A stretch of 64,000 nucleotides of DNA from Burhinus oedicnemus. Its lineage: Eukaryota; Chordata; Aves; Charadriiformes; Burhinidae. The notes below the pieces were generated by a model. The model had not been told where the DNA came from. It searched no databases and saw only the letters and a list, made by a program, of their open reading frames with translations. Both the position numbers and the translations under genes were made by a program. How positions within the stretch are numbered: position 1 is the stretch's first letter; each line of letters begins with the position of its first letter. The stretch spans positions 4,046,026 to 4,110,025 of the forward strand of contig VFFE01007215.1 in NCBI GenBank assembly GCA_008921705.1. Reading direction: 5' to 3'. This document shows positions 1-11,600 of the stretch, one piece after another.

Positions 1-1037
1 TGCCTACAGAAGAATACATTAGGAAAAAAAAAAAATCAAATCCTGTTTACCAGATAACTGATAACAATACAAATTGGGGGGGAAGTATTTCATTCAATGC
101 AATTTTATGTAAATATCCACCTTCCTGCATAGAGTTTTGAGGACAGAGTATGACAATAATCACCACCCATCACTGAAAGAAATCCAGATACCCTTCCTTG
201 AGTTATCCTTCCTGTAGCAGTGCTGGAACTCACATATACTTTTGTCTGCATACTACAGTCTTGTCTGGATATTTCCGACTAAAGTCCTTTTTAAAAAAAA
301 AGAAAAAACCCAAACAACCATTTTCTTGGACTGTCCAAGAGCAGAATCCATATAGTAGTTCCTCTCTCAGAGAGCTGCACAACTTGCTAATAAAAGCAAT
401 AGTTCCATACTGGTTTTCCCTGTACTGTAAGTACATTAAAACTGCAGAATAAATGTTATTTACAGAAATATGCAGACTAGTAACAGCTCATCTGCAATAT
501 TCACCAATAGACAACATTGGCAAATACCCACTTATTTGCTACATGTAATAATTTTGATATCATTTGCTCTTCTAATTCACAAGCCAAAACACTTAAAATT
601 CCAATTGACAGGTCTTTGTCATTATTATTCATTATGCTTTGTTAAAGCCATTTAATCACGTGCAGCCCCTACAAAAGATTTCTTCCCCTTTCTAACAAAC
701 ATGCTTTTGAAGGTAAGCTTGCATAGCAAATAACTTATCTGATAGAAATAATTACAGACAGTAGGAGGGGAAAAAAAAAAAAATCTAATCTGCTGGGAAA
801 CATTCTTTGCTTTCATTGTCCTGCAGCACCATTTTACCAGGAAGTGCTCTGAATAATTTAGGGACTGCTAATATGATTGCAATGTCTTCTGATGTTCGCC
901 ACAACTGATTGAGGTCACTATGCTATCCGGTTATATTTGATGCCCAAGGAAAAAAGAAGCTCTAAAACTGAAGGCAGCCTATCAAGTAGAAAGATCATTC
1001 CTGTTGGATTTTATAGGCCACGTAAGGTGGACAGTAA
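1..1037. other. Unique AT-rich non-coding sequence
   Basis: No coding region or known repeat is visible. Every open frame is short and unlike any protein I know. The only low-complexity items are A-runs at 24-35 (12 A), 293-301 (9 A) and 771-783 (13 A), and a G7 run at 76-82. None of the A-runs follows a recognisable retrocopied gene. Confidence 0.6.
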
Positions 1038-1095
1038 CAGTTGGACTCAATGATCTTAAAAGTCTTTTCTAACCTAAGCAATTCTATGATTCTAA
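1038..1095 (+). mobile_element. CR1 LINE, short 3'-end fragment
   Basis: The stretch starts with GTTGGACTCAATGATCTTA and runs into a degenerate CTTTTCTAACC and ATTCTATGATTCT. This is the layout of the 3' untranslated tail of avian CR1 elements, which end in copies of an ATTCTATG-type octamer. Only the last 60 bases or so can be recognised. The sequence before it (about 960-1037) could be a more diverged part of the same copy, but I cannot show that. It has no coding capacity. Severe 5' truncation is normal for this family. Confidence 0.8.
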
Positions 1096-2132
1096 GAAAA
1101 GGCAAGTATTCAGATGATATTCAGAAACATGATGGTTTCAGAAGTTTATTTCAGTAAAAACCCCAAATGAGAAAATAATTATTAAAGTTCTCCCTACCCA
1201 TGTTTCAAGTTGGTGAACTAAGAGTTGTTGCTTAAGTCAATAAACATAAAGTTAGAAAGCAATCTTCTCCTCACTAACAAATTAGCACTCTGCAGCATGG
1301 TACCATCCTCTACCCTACTCAGCCACGGATAGAGGAACCATGAACTCTCAAGTCAAGTCTTTTCTTCCCCCAAAGAAAGTGTTTAAATTGGAGAAAGATT
1401 AGCCACTCCGAGTTACAAATAGCAGAGAGCACTATACAAAATGTTTCTCAGTTTCCTACAGAAATATAAAAAACCCCAAAACCCAGAAAGTTGCATCTAG
1501 TCTTGACCTTAGAAAAATACCTATCAGCAGCAATTTTAGTACTCTGCTACTACTAACCCAACTCACTGTGTGCCAATCAAGCATAAAAGAGCATGTGTCC
1601 AAACACTCCTGTTCTGAGATTCTGCCTCAATTTATTTACTTACAATTAGACAAAGGTTAAATGAGGATAATATTACACATTTAGTTTCATCTACAGTGCT
1701 GTTTATCTGTGGGAGCTAAGATAAACTAGATGAAGTCAAGATCCACAGAAGGCATAAAACACTCAGGTTTTTGATGCAGCATTTTGTACCTAAGTAGTAT
1801 TGATGATCCCTACTGAAAATGAATTCCAGTTCACATTGCCTCTGAATCATCCACAGCAGAGTTGGCAGGTATGGGAATATGGAAGAGTTGCTGACTTTGA
1901 GTCTTTTTCAAAGAAATTAACACAGAAAATAGGTAAGAAAAGTTTGACTCTCTGCAGATGTTTTCAAACTAGCTCCTTCAGTAGGCAGCTCACCCTGTAA
2001 GCTGAGATTGTTGATAACAAAGCAACCTTAAGGGTCTTCAGCAGCTTAGGAGGTACAATTTCACCACTTGAAACTTAAGAAAAAAAGGTTAGCTATCCCT
2101 AAACATCTAGGATTAGTGCGACCACATTGCAG
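1096..2132. other. Unique non-coding sequence
   Basis: AT-rich sequence with no recognisable gene, repeat or RNA. Open frames here are short and have no family resemblance. Confidence 0.55.
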
Positions 2133-2632
2133 AAGCAGCAAAGAGAAGAGCAGAGAGATGACCAATGGCTTCCCCACCACCTCATACACCCTGACCACCA
2201 AGAGCACAGGGCAGGGTCAGACAGCAGCACATGCCAAATAAACCAGCAGAAACACAGTTTCTCTGCAGAGACCATTTGCCACCTCAAGAACCTGCTTATT
2301 TTACCTGTACTTAAAGCAAACCCTCACTCTACTGAAGAGCACCTGCTCAGGACTACAACTATTCTTCAGGTCTCCTGGTTTGGTTTCCCCGAGCACTGTA
2401 AGGAAACCATTGACACAACTCTTGCCCTCAGTGCAAAGCACAGCACCACGCTGCAGCCTGCCTTGCTCAGACAGAGAAAAGCCACCCCCAGCCACCCATC
2501 TGTGTTCTTTGCACTTGAGGCCCTCAAGCTCATGAACTCCCTGCTCAGCCCCTTAAACCCAGCCATAACCCAGTCCCCCTCCAGTCCTAGCCTCCTTTGC
2601 TGTCCATTAATGAGGGCTCTAATTATTGTCAG
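2133..2632 (+). other. GC-richer block open in one frame, ending at a consensus splice donor
   Basis: This 500-base block is clearly richer in G+C than its surroundings and has no stop in the frame beginning at 2133 (about 167 codons). It is preceded by an AG (2131-2132), but the polypyrimidine tract before that AG is weak. It ends at CAG|GTGAGT (donor GT at 2633-2634), a perfect donor consensus, and a stop follows at 2634-2636. The conceptual protein is rich in Ser, Pro, His and Gln, has no domain I recognise, and has no ATG near the start of the frame. It could be an unrecognised exon, a non-coding RNA exon, or chance in GC-richer sequence. I lean towards chance. Confidence 0.2.
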
Positions 2633-3081
2633 GTGAGTGTAATTACTGCTGTCACTGGCCTGGGTTATTCCTAAGGTTCCTGGTTGCAGGCACTGGCCAG
2701 CAATGAGGTGAGAAAAGTGATTTTTGGATTTTTTCCTAATTTGAGCTTGTTCCTTGAGTTATCTCCTCTAGCAGATTTTATTTCCTTCTTTGGTATAAGC
2801 CTTACATGTTGCAGTAACCGATCTCAGGAGTCTGCACTCTGCTTGGTGCCTGTATTATTGAAACAGATTTGCAGTAGCTGTCTGTGGCCATGTTGCAGTC
2901 GCAGGGAGGCTGCAGGGCAGCCCTGGCCTCTCCACACCAGACATGGCCGGTTCCAGCCGGCCCCAAGGGCCTCACTGCAGGGCACGGCTCAGCCCCTCAG
3001 TCACCAGTGTGGCACCTTAGGAGAAACCTGTTTAAGCAAGGGCAAAAAACCCACATGGCAGTGTGAGGGGAGTAGTTAGGG

Positions 3082-3101
3082 AAAAAAAAAAAAAAAAAAA
3101 A
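3082..3101 (+). repeat. A20 homopolymer inside the LTR
   Basis: Twenty uninterrupted adenines sit within the 5' half of the LTR, a position where related copies are mixed-sequence and purine-rich. It looks like slippage expansion after insertion. Confidence 0.9.
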
Positions 3102-3159
3102 GTAGTATGAGCGCTAAGGCCAGAGGAAAAGGAGGTGCTTGAGCAGAGGTTTCCTCACA

Positions 3160-3290
3160 CCCTGTGGAGGACCCCATGACACACTCTGGATACACTCTGA
3201 AGGAACTGTGCCCTGTGGAGAGGAGTCCACACAGGAGCAAGTTTTTCCTGAAGGAGCTGTGGCCTGGAGAGGACCCACGCTGGAGCAGAG
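3160..3290 (+). repeat. 51-bp imperfect tandem sub-repeats within the LTR
   Basis: Two 51-base units lie end to end (3160-3210 and 3211-3261), each starting CCCTGTGGAG and ending with GAAGGA[A/G]CTGTG. A third, partial unit runs from 3262 (GCCTGGAGAGGACCC) to about 3290. The copies differ at many sites, so the duplication is old and probably part of the LTR family's own U3/R architecture rather than a recent event. Confidence 0.75.
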
Positions 3291-3675
3291 GAAACCTGTG
3301 AGGAGAAAGGAGCAGCAGCGAGGTACTGCTGTGTGCTGACCCTCAGCCCAATGCCCCTGTGCCGCTCGGGGAGGGGAGGGAGAGGAGCTGGGTACAAGGA
3401 CTGAAATTGAGCTGGGGAAGAAAAGGGTGGGCAGAGGGAGGTGTTTTGTATCTTGTCTTTGTTTCTCACCATCCAACTCTATTTTAATTGGCAGTAAAAT
3501 AATTTAATTTTCCTTAAGTTAAGTATGCTTTGCCCCTATGGTAACTGGTAAGCAATCTTCCTGTCTTTTTCTTCACTCATGAGCTTTTTTAATCCTATTT
3601 TCTCCCCCTGAGGAGGGGGCAGTGAGAGAGCGGCTGGGTGGGGGTCTGGCAGCCAGCCGAGGGCAACCCACCACA

Positions 3676-6600
3676 GATCTACATTAACCAACTCAAAATC
3701 ATGTACTTTGGCTATATCTTTGCATCATTGGGCTGTTATTCATTGCATTCACTGGCCAACCTGGAAAGTCAGAGAGGTCTATATTTGCTATTCCTAACTT
3801 TCTGTAGCTGAAGACCGATGGATTTAATGTCATTTATCTACAGAGAAGTGAGGGTGTTGGAGGAAGTTGCTCAAAGTGAGCACCTTCTAACCTTTTGGAT
3901 GTCTGTAGAATAATTTCAGTTGCTTGGGTTAATTACAACTGAAGAATAGCCTGGGATAAGAATTATCCCTGCTGGTGCAAGGCCTTCTGCATTCACCTGC
4001 ATGTTGGGAAAATCCCAGGAGTCCTCAGGCACAATGAGGCCAATGTAAATACCGGCTATCAATGGGACAGCATCTCTCTTAGATGTTGCAGGCTGTATGC
4101 GAATCATTTCCTGAGTTGATTCATCTAGTTATTCTGTGCAATTAATAAATGTGAAAAATAAAATCCCCCTTGTTGTAAATGTGAAAAAACAACAAAAAAA
4201 AAAGGTAAAACACACAACTAAATTGTTCACTTTGAATCATTCCCTCAACTGAATGATGTGCTGACAGGTGGTTGGAGCTGTAAATACAGTTACAGAGATT
4301 GTCTGGAAGTGAAAGATTGTTATTTCATTATGTAGTATGATGTGAGTTTGTAACTAGTCTGTAGTCCTGGATGTTGGGTGTCTTGGAGCTGTACAAGAGT
4401 GAAATGCAAGTCTTTCTGCTAGACATATTGCTAGAGGTTGAGATGTGTAGTGTTGGAGATGGGGAGAAAAAGGGTTCCTTTAATAAGATTACTGTTTTTT
4501 ATAAGAACTTCTCTGACTACAAATGACCCAAGGTTTTTTATTTGATGGAATGATCCAGAATGTTGCAGTAGGGACCTCAATTCATCCAAACCACCAAAGC
4601 GTCTACAAACACTATGTACCAATACTTGCAACACCTTCTTCCAGATAAATTAATCCATATTGCGCTTATTCCTGACATATTTTTGGCTTTGGGCTTTTTC
4701 ATGATATAAAAAAATGGGGTTTGAGATGAGAAGCAAAAGCCCCAGAAGGAGAGGTGCGAAAGATGTGTATGGGCCCAAGAGCAAAATCTGAACCTAGCAA
4801 ATATCTTATGATGCACAATTTAACACTGCCATCAAATGGCCAAATATATTTATTATTGTGCAATGGCATCTCAGCTGACTGTCTATTATAAGCACTTCTA
4901 ATTCTAGACAACCCAGTTGAGTCACACAAACTAAAAGCAAAACAACAACAGTGGCTTTCTGGTTTTGGTGTTGGATGGAAATACAGGCCTGATTCTGCAT
5001 CTAGCTTAGGGGGGAGGGTTCAGGTCTTAGAAGATGGATCACTGATGCCTACAGGCCTATGTGCAGACATGGACATTCATTCAAGTGGAGTCATTTATAG
5101 GATCCAGTTTTGTTTCCTTTATTATGAAAATAAATATCTTAATAACAAGAGAAACACTTTTGTTCCTTGGCATATCCATTGTTTGCAACTTCCATACTGT
5201 TCTCCCTGAAAGGAAATATTACTGAACAGTCTCTGAGTGTGTAAAGTGGATATAAATGAAGTAATGTAAGGTAATCACGATCTGTCACAGCAGAGCCAAA
5301 TGACCAAGTGTACAAGAAGCTGCATACCAGGGTGAAACACAATAAGGAGAGACAGACTAGCCTTGATGATCACTCTTAGTCACAGGCAGCTCTTGGCAAA
5401 AAGCTTTGTGATAGTACAAGGTGGGCTTCCAGGTGAGCTAGGCAACTTGGAAGTATCCATCAATGAGCACAGATGGAAACCATGCCTGTCTTGTTCCCAT
5501 ACTCTGTGTTTCTGCTGAACAGCACCTTGCCAGCATTTTTTGCTACTTTACTGACTCTTGGCTCTCGTCCATGGAATTACCATACAGGCATATTTTGCAC
5601 TCTCAGTACAGACCTACGTAAGTAGTATATCTAAATAATACATCTACACACATCTGACATAAAAGCTATTCAACATGTAGAACATGTAATTCAGTAGTCA
5701 CTCAGAGCCAAGCAGTATTAAAGATCTCATTTTCACTGTTTGTTAACTATGCTGATTAGTGTTGTGCCATAAAACCCTGGGGATGACAACATTACTTTTA
5801 ATTCTAGATACCTGGAAAACCTCATAGGGCTACAACAACTCCTGCTTGTCTTCCCTGGGCAGTTATAACATTGCTCCCTAATGCAGATTTGAAAAACTCT
5901 GTGGTGTCCAGGTTATCCTTGAGATGTAATTGTGACATCCATACTATGGCTGTTGTCTAAGTCCATTACTTCTGTCTTTGTCAATAAATGCAGCCTTTTG
6001 TGGCTGTTTTCTGTCTAAGACCTCCAGGTTTGCAAGACGATTGCTTCAGTGATTTGGAGAAGGTGTAGCCTCTGGCTGTTATATGTGTTGGCCTGGCACT
6101 GGTGCAAAACCTCTCATGGTACAGCTGCTCCTCACCACACTTTGTCACAGGGGAAATGCATGACATCTTTAAAAATGTTTGGCCCATCATCTTGGGATTT
6201 GTTTTACTTCACTGGTTTCTCCGTACATCTTCAGACATCAGAGGACTGATTAGGTTTTTTGCTGTAGAAAATATCAGCAAGTACCATCATCGGTACTGCC
6301 TTCCAACTTAACAAAATTATATCTTGATGAGATTTGGGGTCTACGACCCTTTTCAAAACATCCTTTGTTTTAAAACAGTTTGCTATGTCCAGGGACAAGG
6401 GAAATGAATAAGATGAAAGATAATGTATCTAATCTATACTGAACTGCAAAAATAGTTTTACACTGGATTATGAACATTGGTTGATTGTCAGTCATTACTG
6501 ATAGGTATAACATGCCAGTTAAAATCTACTGGATGAGTATGATGAAATTGTTTGTTGATAATATCCACTAGAAATTTCAATAAACTCAGGCATTAGAAGT

Positions 6601-8336
6601 ACATATTTTTTCCTGTTTATACTTACTGCTCTAAGCCAGAGATCTTTTGTGGAACCGACATGAACTCCTTCAAGTTACGCAGGTCTATTTTTTTTTTTAA
6701 TAGCATACAATGAGCCTTAACAACCCCTCAATGTTACTGTTCATTTGAGTTCAATATAAAAAAATCTCCAAACTTGTGGATGATTTGATCTCATGCATTC
6801 CTCATCTTCTGTAACACTTTAGAAATAATCATCCTGCAGTCTTAAAATAAAACTGCATTTAATATTGAAATACGCACTTAAATTTCTAACAGAGCACTCC
6901 TTGCTGCTTTAATTCACTTCTGAAGGGCCTCATCCTGGGCAGATGCTCTGACAATCACGATCCACATTTTATCTAGTCTTGGAGAATTCTTCCACACAAA
7001 ATTCATATAAATATACTGCAGATGTAGACTTTTTTTCCACTGCATTTCTCTCAGCTGCTCCAGAGAATTTCTGGTAAGAGTATCTTCCATAATCTTTGCT
7101 TTCAATATATAACTAAGGCTAGGGGGAAAAAAATTATTTCATATCTGTCTGCCACATGGATTTTATCAAAGGTTTAATGGTTTATATTCAGCATTAGTGA
7201 CTACTCCCACCTTTTTAAATGCAGCTGTTTACACCCAGGAAACAGGTTTATTTGGGTTTTTTTTATCATGTATCTTCCATATTCCATTCCATCCTCTTAC
7301 CAGTCTGAAAGAAGTGGGCATCTCCCCAGTGTTTTGTTTGATGGTATCTATTGCTTATGTATGTATTAATGTAACATCACATCTCCTATAGTTAGCGCTC
7401 AAGCTGTGAGGGACTAGTATTGAATATCTATTAGACAGCTTTGTGTGGTTGCACACATACAGTAGGATTTTCCTGTATTGTTCACAATTCAAAGTGCATT
7501 TTTATTCTCTTGTAGTGGTCTGGAGAAAGCATACTGGCGAGTATGAGGATAAGAACAGTTTTCTGTGGGCCACTGTTTATACCTTGCTTTGTTACCTTTT
7601 CTCTGAAACACATTATGGTATACAGAAATTATATTTTAAGCTATAACTTCATAGATTTAATTCCTCCAGTACTTTGTCGTGTTGCTCCTTTCACAGATCA
7701 AAATGTCACCTTTGTAAAGTGGGTGCCTTGAAAGTAATCCAAACAGCAGTGTGGGAAAACAACTGTCTTGCATATTTAGTCCACATAATGAGATTCATTT
7801 GTTGCTGTAAGTTATAAATCTTACGAGCTCACCTCTTACAGTTAACCTCTCAGTGCTACTTTCACTAAAGATGCATTTTAGTTTGGGTGCCCCTACTCAG
7901 CCCATTGCTTCTCATTTTAAAAAAAAAAAGAATAGAAAAATAGTATCTAAATATCTTGTTCTCCCTTTTTCTCTACTGTCTAATTCAAACAGACTCCAAA
8001 TTTCATGTAGAAGTTTGTAGCAATTCTGTAGGTTTTTTTAGACTTTTAAAATGGTCCTGTTGAGTTCTCAGACTTCTTTAAGTGGTAACACTGTTGTTGT
8101 GGTAAAATTCATATTAACTAGAAAAACGAAATTTAAAACGTAATTGACGCAACCAAAGAAACCTGCTGCTACTAGAGTTCTCCATACAGCCCCAACCCTA
8201 TTTAATTATTTACCTAATATTAAAATAGAGAAATAGTAACTAGACATGATTTATCTACAATTCAATTAAGGAACTAACGGCTAGATAATGTAGCTTTGTT
8301 GATCAGTAGGATATTCCTGTCAAGAGAGTGGTGAAC
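3676..8336. other. Unique non-coding sequence between the two LTRs
   Basis: No gene, RNA or dated repeat was recognised. There is an A11 run at 4194-4204 just after a short repeated phrase (AAATGTGAAAAA, twice within about 30 bases near 4148 and 4178). All open frames are short. No internal retroviral gene lies between the LTR at 2.9-3.7 kb and the one at 8.3 kb. They are from different families and are not a pair. Confidence 0.55.
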
Positions 8337-8601
8337 TGTAGGCCTGGTCAGCAAACCAAAAAATCCTCCTGGAACTGCCAAGATTAGAGGAGAAGCAGGT
8401 AAAAGGTAATTTCGGCAGGGGGAGATCGCGACCACCGACTCATTGACCACCTACCCAAACGACACCACCTACTCAAAAGAGAACAATGGAAGAAGAAGAG
8501 TCTGTGCGCTAATTTACATGGAAAGCGAAGAAATCTTGACCAATCATTAAAGAGAATAACAATGAATATGTATTCATTGTTTGAATATGTAATAAGCAAT
8601 G

Positions 8602-8607
8602 TATAAA
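8602..8607 (+). promoter_or_regulatory. TATA box of the second LTR
   Basis: TATAAA within GTATAAAAGTGG sits 75 bases upstream of the poly(A) signal and about 150 bases from the LTR 3' end. This is the expected place for the U3 promoter of a short LTR. Whether it is still active cannot be judged from sequence. Confidence 0.6.
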
Positions 8608-8676
8608 AGTGGAGATTTTTGAAACTAAGGTGTGCTCCCATTTTGGGATGAGCACCCCATTTCTGCGCATTAATGG

Positions 8677-8682
8677 AATAAA
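8677..8682 (+). terminator. Poly(A) signal of the second LTR
   Basis: AATAAA is followed by a GT-rich stretch (CTGTGTGTTGTTGG from 8701), the usual downstream element. This marks the R region and fixes the plus-strand orientation of the LTR. Confidence 0.65.
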
Positions 8683-11600
8683 TTTGGAAATACCTCTGCT
8701 CTGTGTGTTGTTGGCTTGCACACTGGGTAAAGAACCCAGATTTGGGACAACACTGTTGCACTTTTCATACTAGGCACGTTGACAAAAAAGCAATAGTGAA
8801 TGTATCCAAATTGGTAATGAATGGAATCGTGGAATATGAACCACCTCGTTTATTGATTGCCATAATGACTTAAAGTATTTTTTCTAAAGAAATATTTTTA
8901 AAACTGAAGCGAGTAACAAACAAGCCATGAACACAACCTCCACACCTACCCACTGAAAAGGAATCCATCCCTTTCTCAGTTCCAGTGGGAAACAGGTAGC
9001 TTTTTGCTGCTGGCCAGTGTGGTGCTGCCTAATGGTTCACTGTAGATAAGAAATTACATCAACCCACTGTAACTGCTAGGTATCTCGAGCTTCTGGGGGT
9101 TTGTTTCAAGTCATCACATTGTACGTTGCACAGAGCTCATGAGAAACTAAGTTAATTGTCTTTGTCCATCTTTGTCCTTGTCATCTATTTATGAAAATGA
9201 TGGCAGGTGCTCTGCAGAGCTGGAAAAGAAGTGTAGATTAATCTGTGGGCTGAGACTGCCCAATACATTATACTTCTGTCTTTGAGGTCTCTCTATTCCT
9301 CACTTGCAGTAATAAAACAAAGCAAAAGTCACAGGAAAGTCTTCCTAATATTCCTTAAAGGAGTGGTTAACTGGTTTTATCTTTACAATTTATACGCTTT
9401 TGAGGGAGTAACCTTTCCCTGCACATCCTGAATTTCTCTTCTTGTTTGACCACAGTGCCCTTCGTGACCATTCAGGTAATTCATTTTTACTTTGTTCTGT
9501 TCTGAGTACTGACAAGTGACATGATCTTCAGGAATAATTACAATGGATAGCCCTGTCTAATTCACATTAGATAAAAAATGCAATGTCTTTAAAGGTACAA
9601 TAGACAAATCCCATAAATATAAAAATTCCTCTGAAAGGGTACTATATAGATGTCAAAGAGGTTGTGGAAAGCTCAGTGCAATGCTAACAGAATTGTTGGC
9701 TCATTCAGTCAGAGGGAAGGGGACCAGATCCTCAGCTAGTGCAAGGTAGTCAATTCCATGAAAATCAGTAGTGCTGCTCCCCTCTTGTGTCAGCAGAGGA
9801 CCTTTTATTTTCCCTTCTGTGTTTGGCACACATCAGTCTGAATCCTTCCCAAGCTACAAATGTGAGAAAAGAGGCACTCTGCTTCCTCTGATGGAGTGGA
9901 GCCCTTCCCCAAGGACTTCAGCTGCCTTTCAAAAGCTGGACCTTCAAACCCAAACACCGCAGCACCTGAGCCCCAGCTCAGCACACAGGGGGCTCATTTG
10001 TTGATAATGCTGCTCCATCGATTTAGTGGCATTACAGTAGCTGAATTAGGCCCATTATGCCCTACTCAAATGACAGAAGAAACTGCAGCTATAACTCAAA
10101 TTTCCCCTTTATCCCTGAGCCATTCTAACTACTTAACTGACTTGACTTCCAGACACCCCCCATACTGCCCTCCCAGGTTGGTGTAAGTTGAGCAGCACAT
10201 AAAGGTGCAATGCTATTTTCTTCATAAATGAGAAGTATAGTTTGGATCTATAAGGGGAGTACACACTACGTATCCAAGCATACAGAAACATAACAGAGCA
10301 CCCGTGAGAGTTGAGAATGGCTTCAGAAAACAATCTATAAATCTCCGGTGTTATCTTTCTGACAGCCTCCTAATCTCTGCAGGTTGTTGTTAAGAGCTGC
10401 ATTAAACTAGCCTGTCATTGATCCCAGCTCTCACTGCTTCTCAAAGAGATGCACTTCCTGTGATCAATTAGAAAGAGGCAACAGCTTCTTAAAAGCATCT
10501 TTACAACAGGACCCTGCAATAACATATCTTCCCAAAATGTGTATCTCTGACATTTACATCGTACCTTGTCAAAGTACAGCCAGCATTTGCACCAACAACA
10601 TAATTCAGTCTTCTGAAATAAGTAAAAAAAGCTTAGGTTCCTCACGTTGAATCATCGTTCTCACCTCCAACTTCACCCCCAACAGAAACAGTTATGTTAA
10701 AATACTGGTTGCAATTTCTTGCCATTCATTTAACTTTGAGTCAGTTTTAGATAAGCTCTGGATAGGAAGTTGCCTCCTCTCAGTGACTTAGAAGTGTGAA
10801 CATTCTGCCTCCCTATTAAACCTCTGAGAAGGAGTCTTGCTTACTGTCCAGTTCCCTTTCACTCTGCACATTATTCAGTATGAAAATCTTTCTTCTATGG
10901 ACTCCTGTGTACTAATTCCAAAGTTACTTATGAATGATTTCTCTTTCCTTCAGAAGAAAATAGTGATTGCAGTTCTATTGTTCTCTCTCACATCGAAACA
11001 GTAAAAATTTCTAAATTTGTTTGAAATAAAAAATATGCACTCTCTTTCTGTCCCTAAATGTACAGACTTGTTAGGTGACTAGGTATTTTTAGCAGGGATA
11101 GTTCTAAAATTTTTCACTTTGTTCCTTTAGACTCTTCTAATTTCTTACCAAAACCAATGACCTGATGTGATAGAAGAGTGGGTAACAAGAAGCAGATAGG
11201 TTGGCTAATGGCAGCACCTCTGGCAGTTGGGGTATGTCATGGTTATATGTGCTCTACTATATAATACATGAAAGGTGGTCACTATTGTAAGCATCAGGAG
11301 GGGATGTGCTATGGGACAGCACTAATAAAAAAGTAAAAGCACTTAGTCTTGAAGTTGGAAGTTTGCTAATAGTCCAGTAAAACTAAATGGGGCACAGAAA
11401 CTTACTGCTCCTAAGAAAAATATTCAAAAAGAAATAGGATGTGGCTGACTTTAGCGATAAGGGATTTGCTTTGGTGGACCAATTGCATTCCTATTATGGA
11501 AATTATGTTTCTGTTGACTTCTATGGTAGCTGGAAAAGGAAAAGTTCCTTTTTACCCCCATTCCAACCAAGGTAAATTCCCATTGTGTTGATGAACTTAA

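Larger units (their letters stand above)
2870..3675 (+). mobile_element. Solo LTR of an avian endogenous retrovirus (ERVL-like)
   Basis: The block matches in layout an LTR family common in bird genomes. It holds a GC-rich 5' part; repeated phrases such as GGACCCACGCTGGAGCAG (seen at 3271-3288); a segment GGAGGTGTTTTGTATCTTG; a poly(A)-signal zone reading AGTAAA (3493-3498) where the family usually has AATAAA; a T-rich stretch; and a 3' end GGCAACCCACCACA closing in CA at 3675. The 3' edge is firm. The 5' edge is uncertain: TG at 2870 or TG at 2891 are the candidates. With 2870, the flanking AGATT (2865-2869) and AGATC (3675-3679) resemble a worn 5-bp target duplication. No primer-binding site or gag-like frame follows, so this is a solo LTR left by recombination. 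Family assignment is from memory. Confidence 0.75.
8337..8752 (+). mobile_element. Compact solo LTR of an avian endogenous retrovirus
   Basis: This 416-base block begins TGTAGGCCTGG and ends GGGACAACA, the TG...CA ends expected of an LTR. In order it carries a GC-rich U3 with several CpGs (8410-8465), a TATA box (8602-8607), a poly(A) signal AATAAA (8677-8682), and a U5-like end containing GGGTAAAGAACCC, a short stem. I recognise the U3 phrase GGCAGGGGGAGATCGCGACC and the R/U5 region from bird LTRs. The class (ERV1 or ERVK) is not certain. No convincing target duplication flanks it: ACTGT occurs at both edges (8335-8339 and 8752-8756), but it overlaps the terminal bases. There is no primer-binding site or retroviral frame next to it, so it is solo. 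Confidence 0.7.

Noticed and set aside
771..783. A-runs of 9-14 bases scattered through the window (also 24717-24729, 27910-27923, 40828-40843)
   Set aside because: Considered as poly(A) tails of retrocopies, but no gene-like or SINE-like sequence lies upstream of any of them.
3676..8336. The two LTRs as the ends of one provirus
   Set aside because: They differ in sequence and length, belong to different families, and nothing retroviral lies between them.
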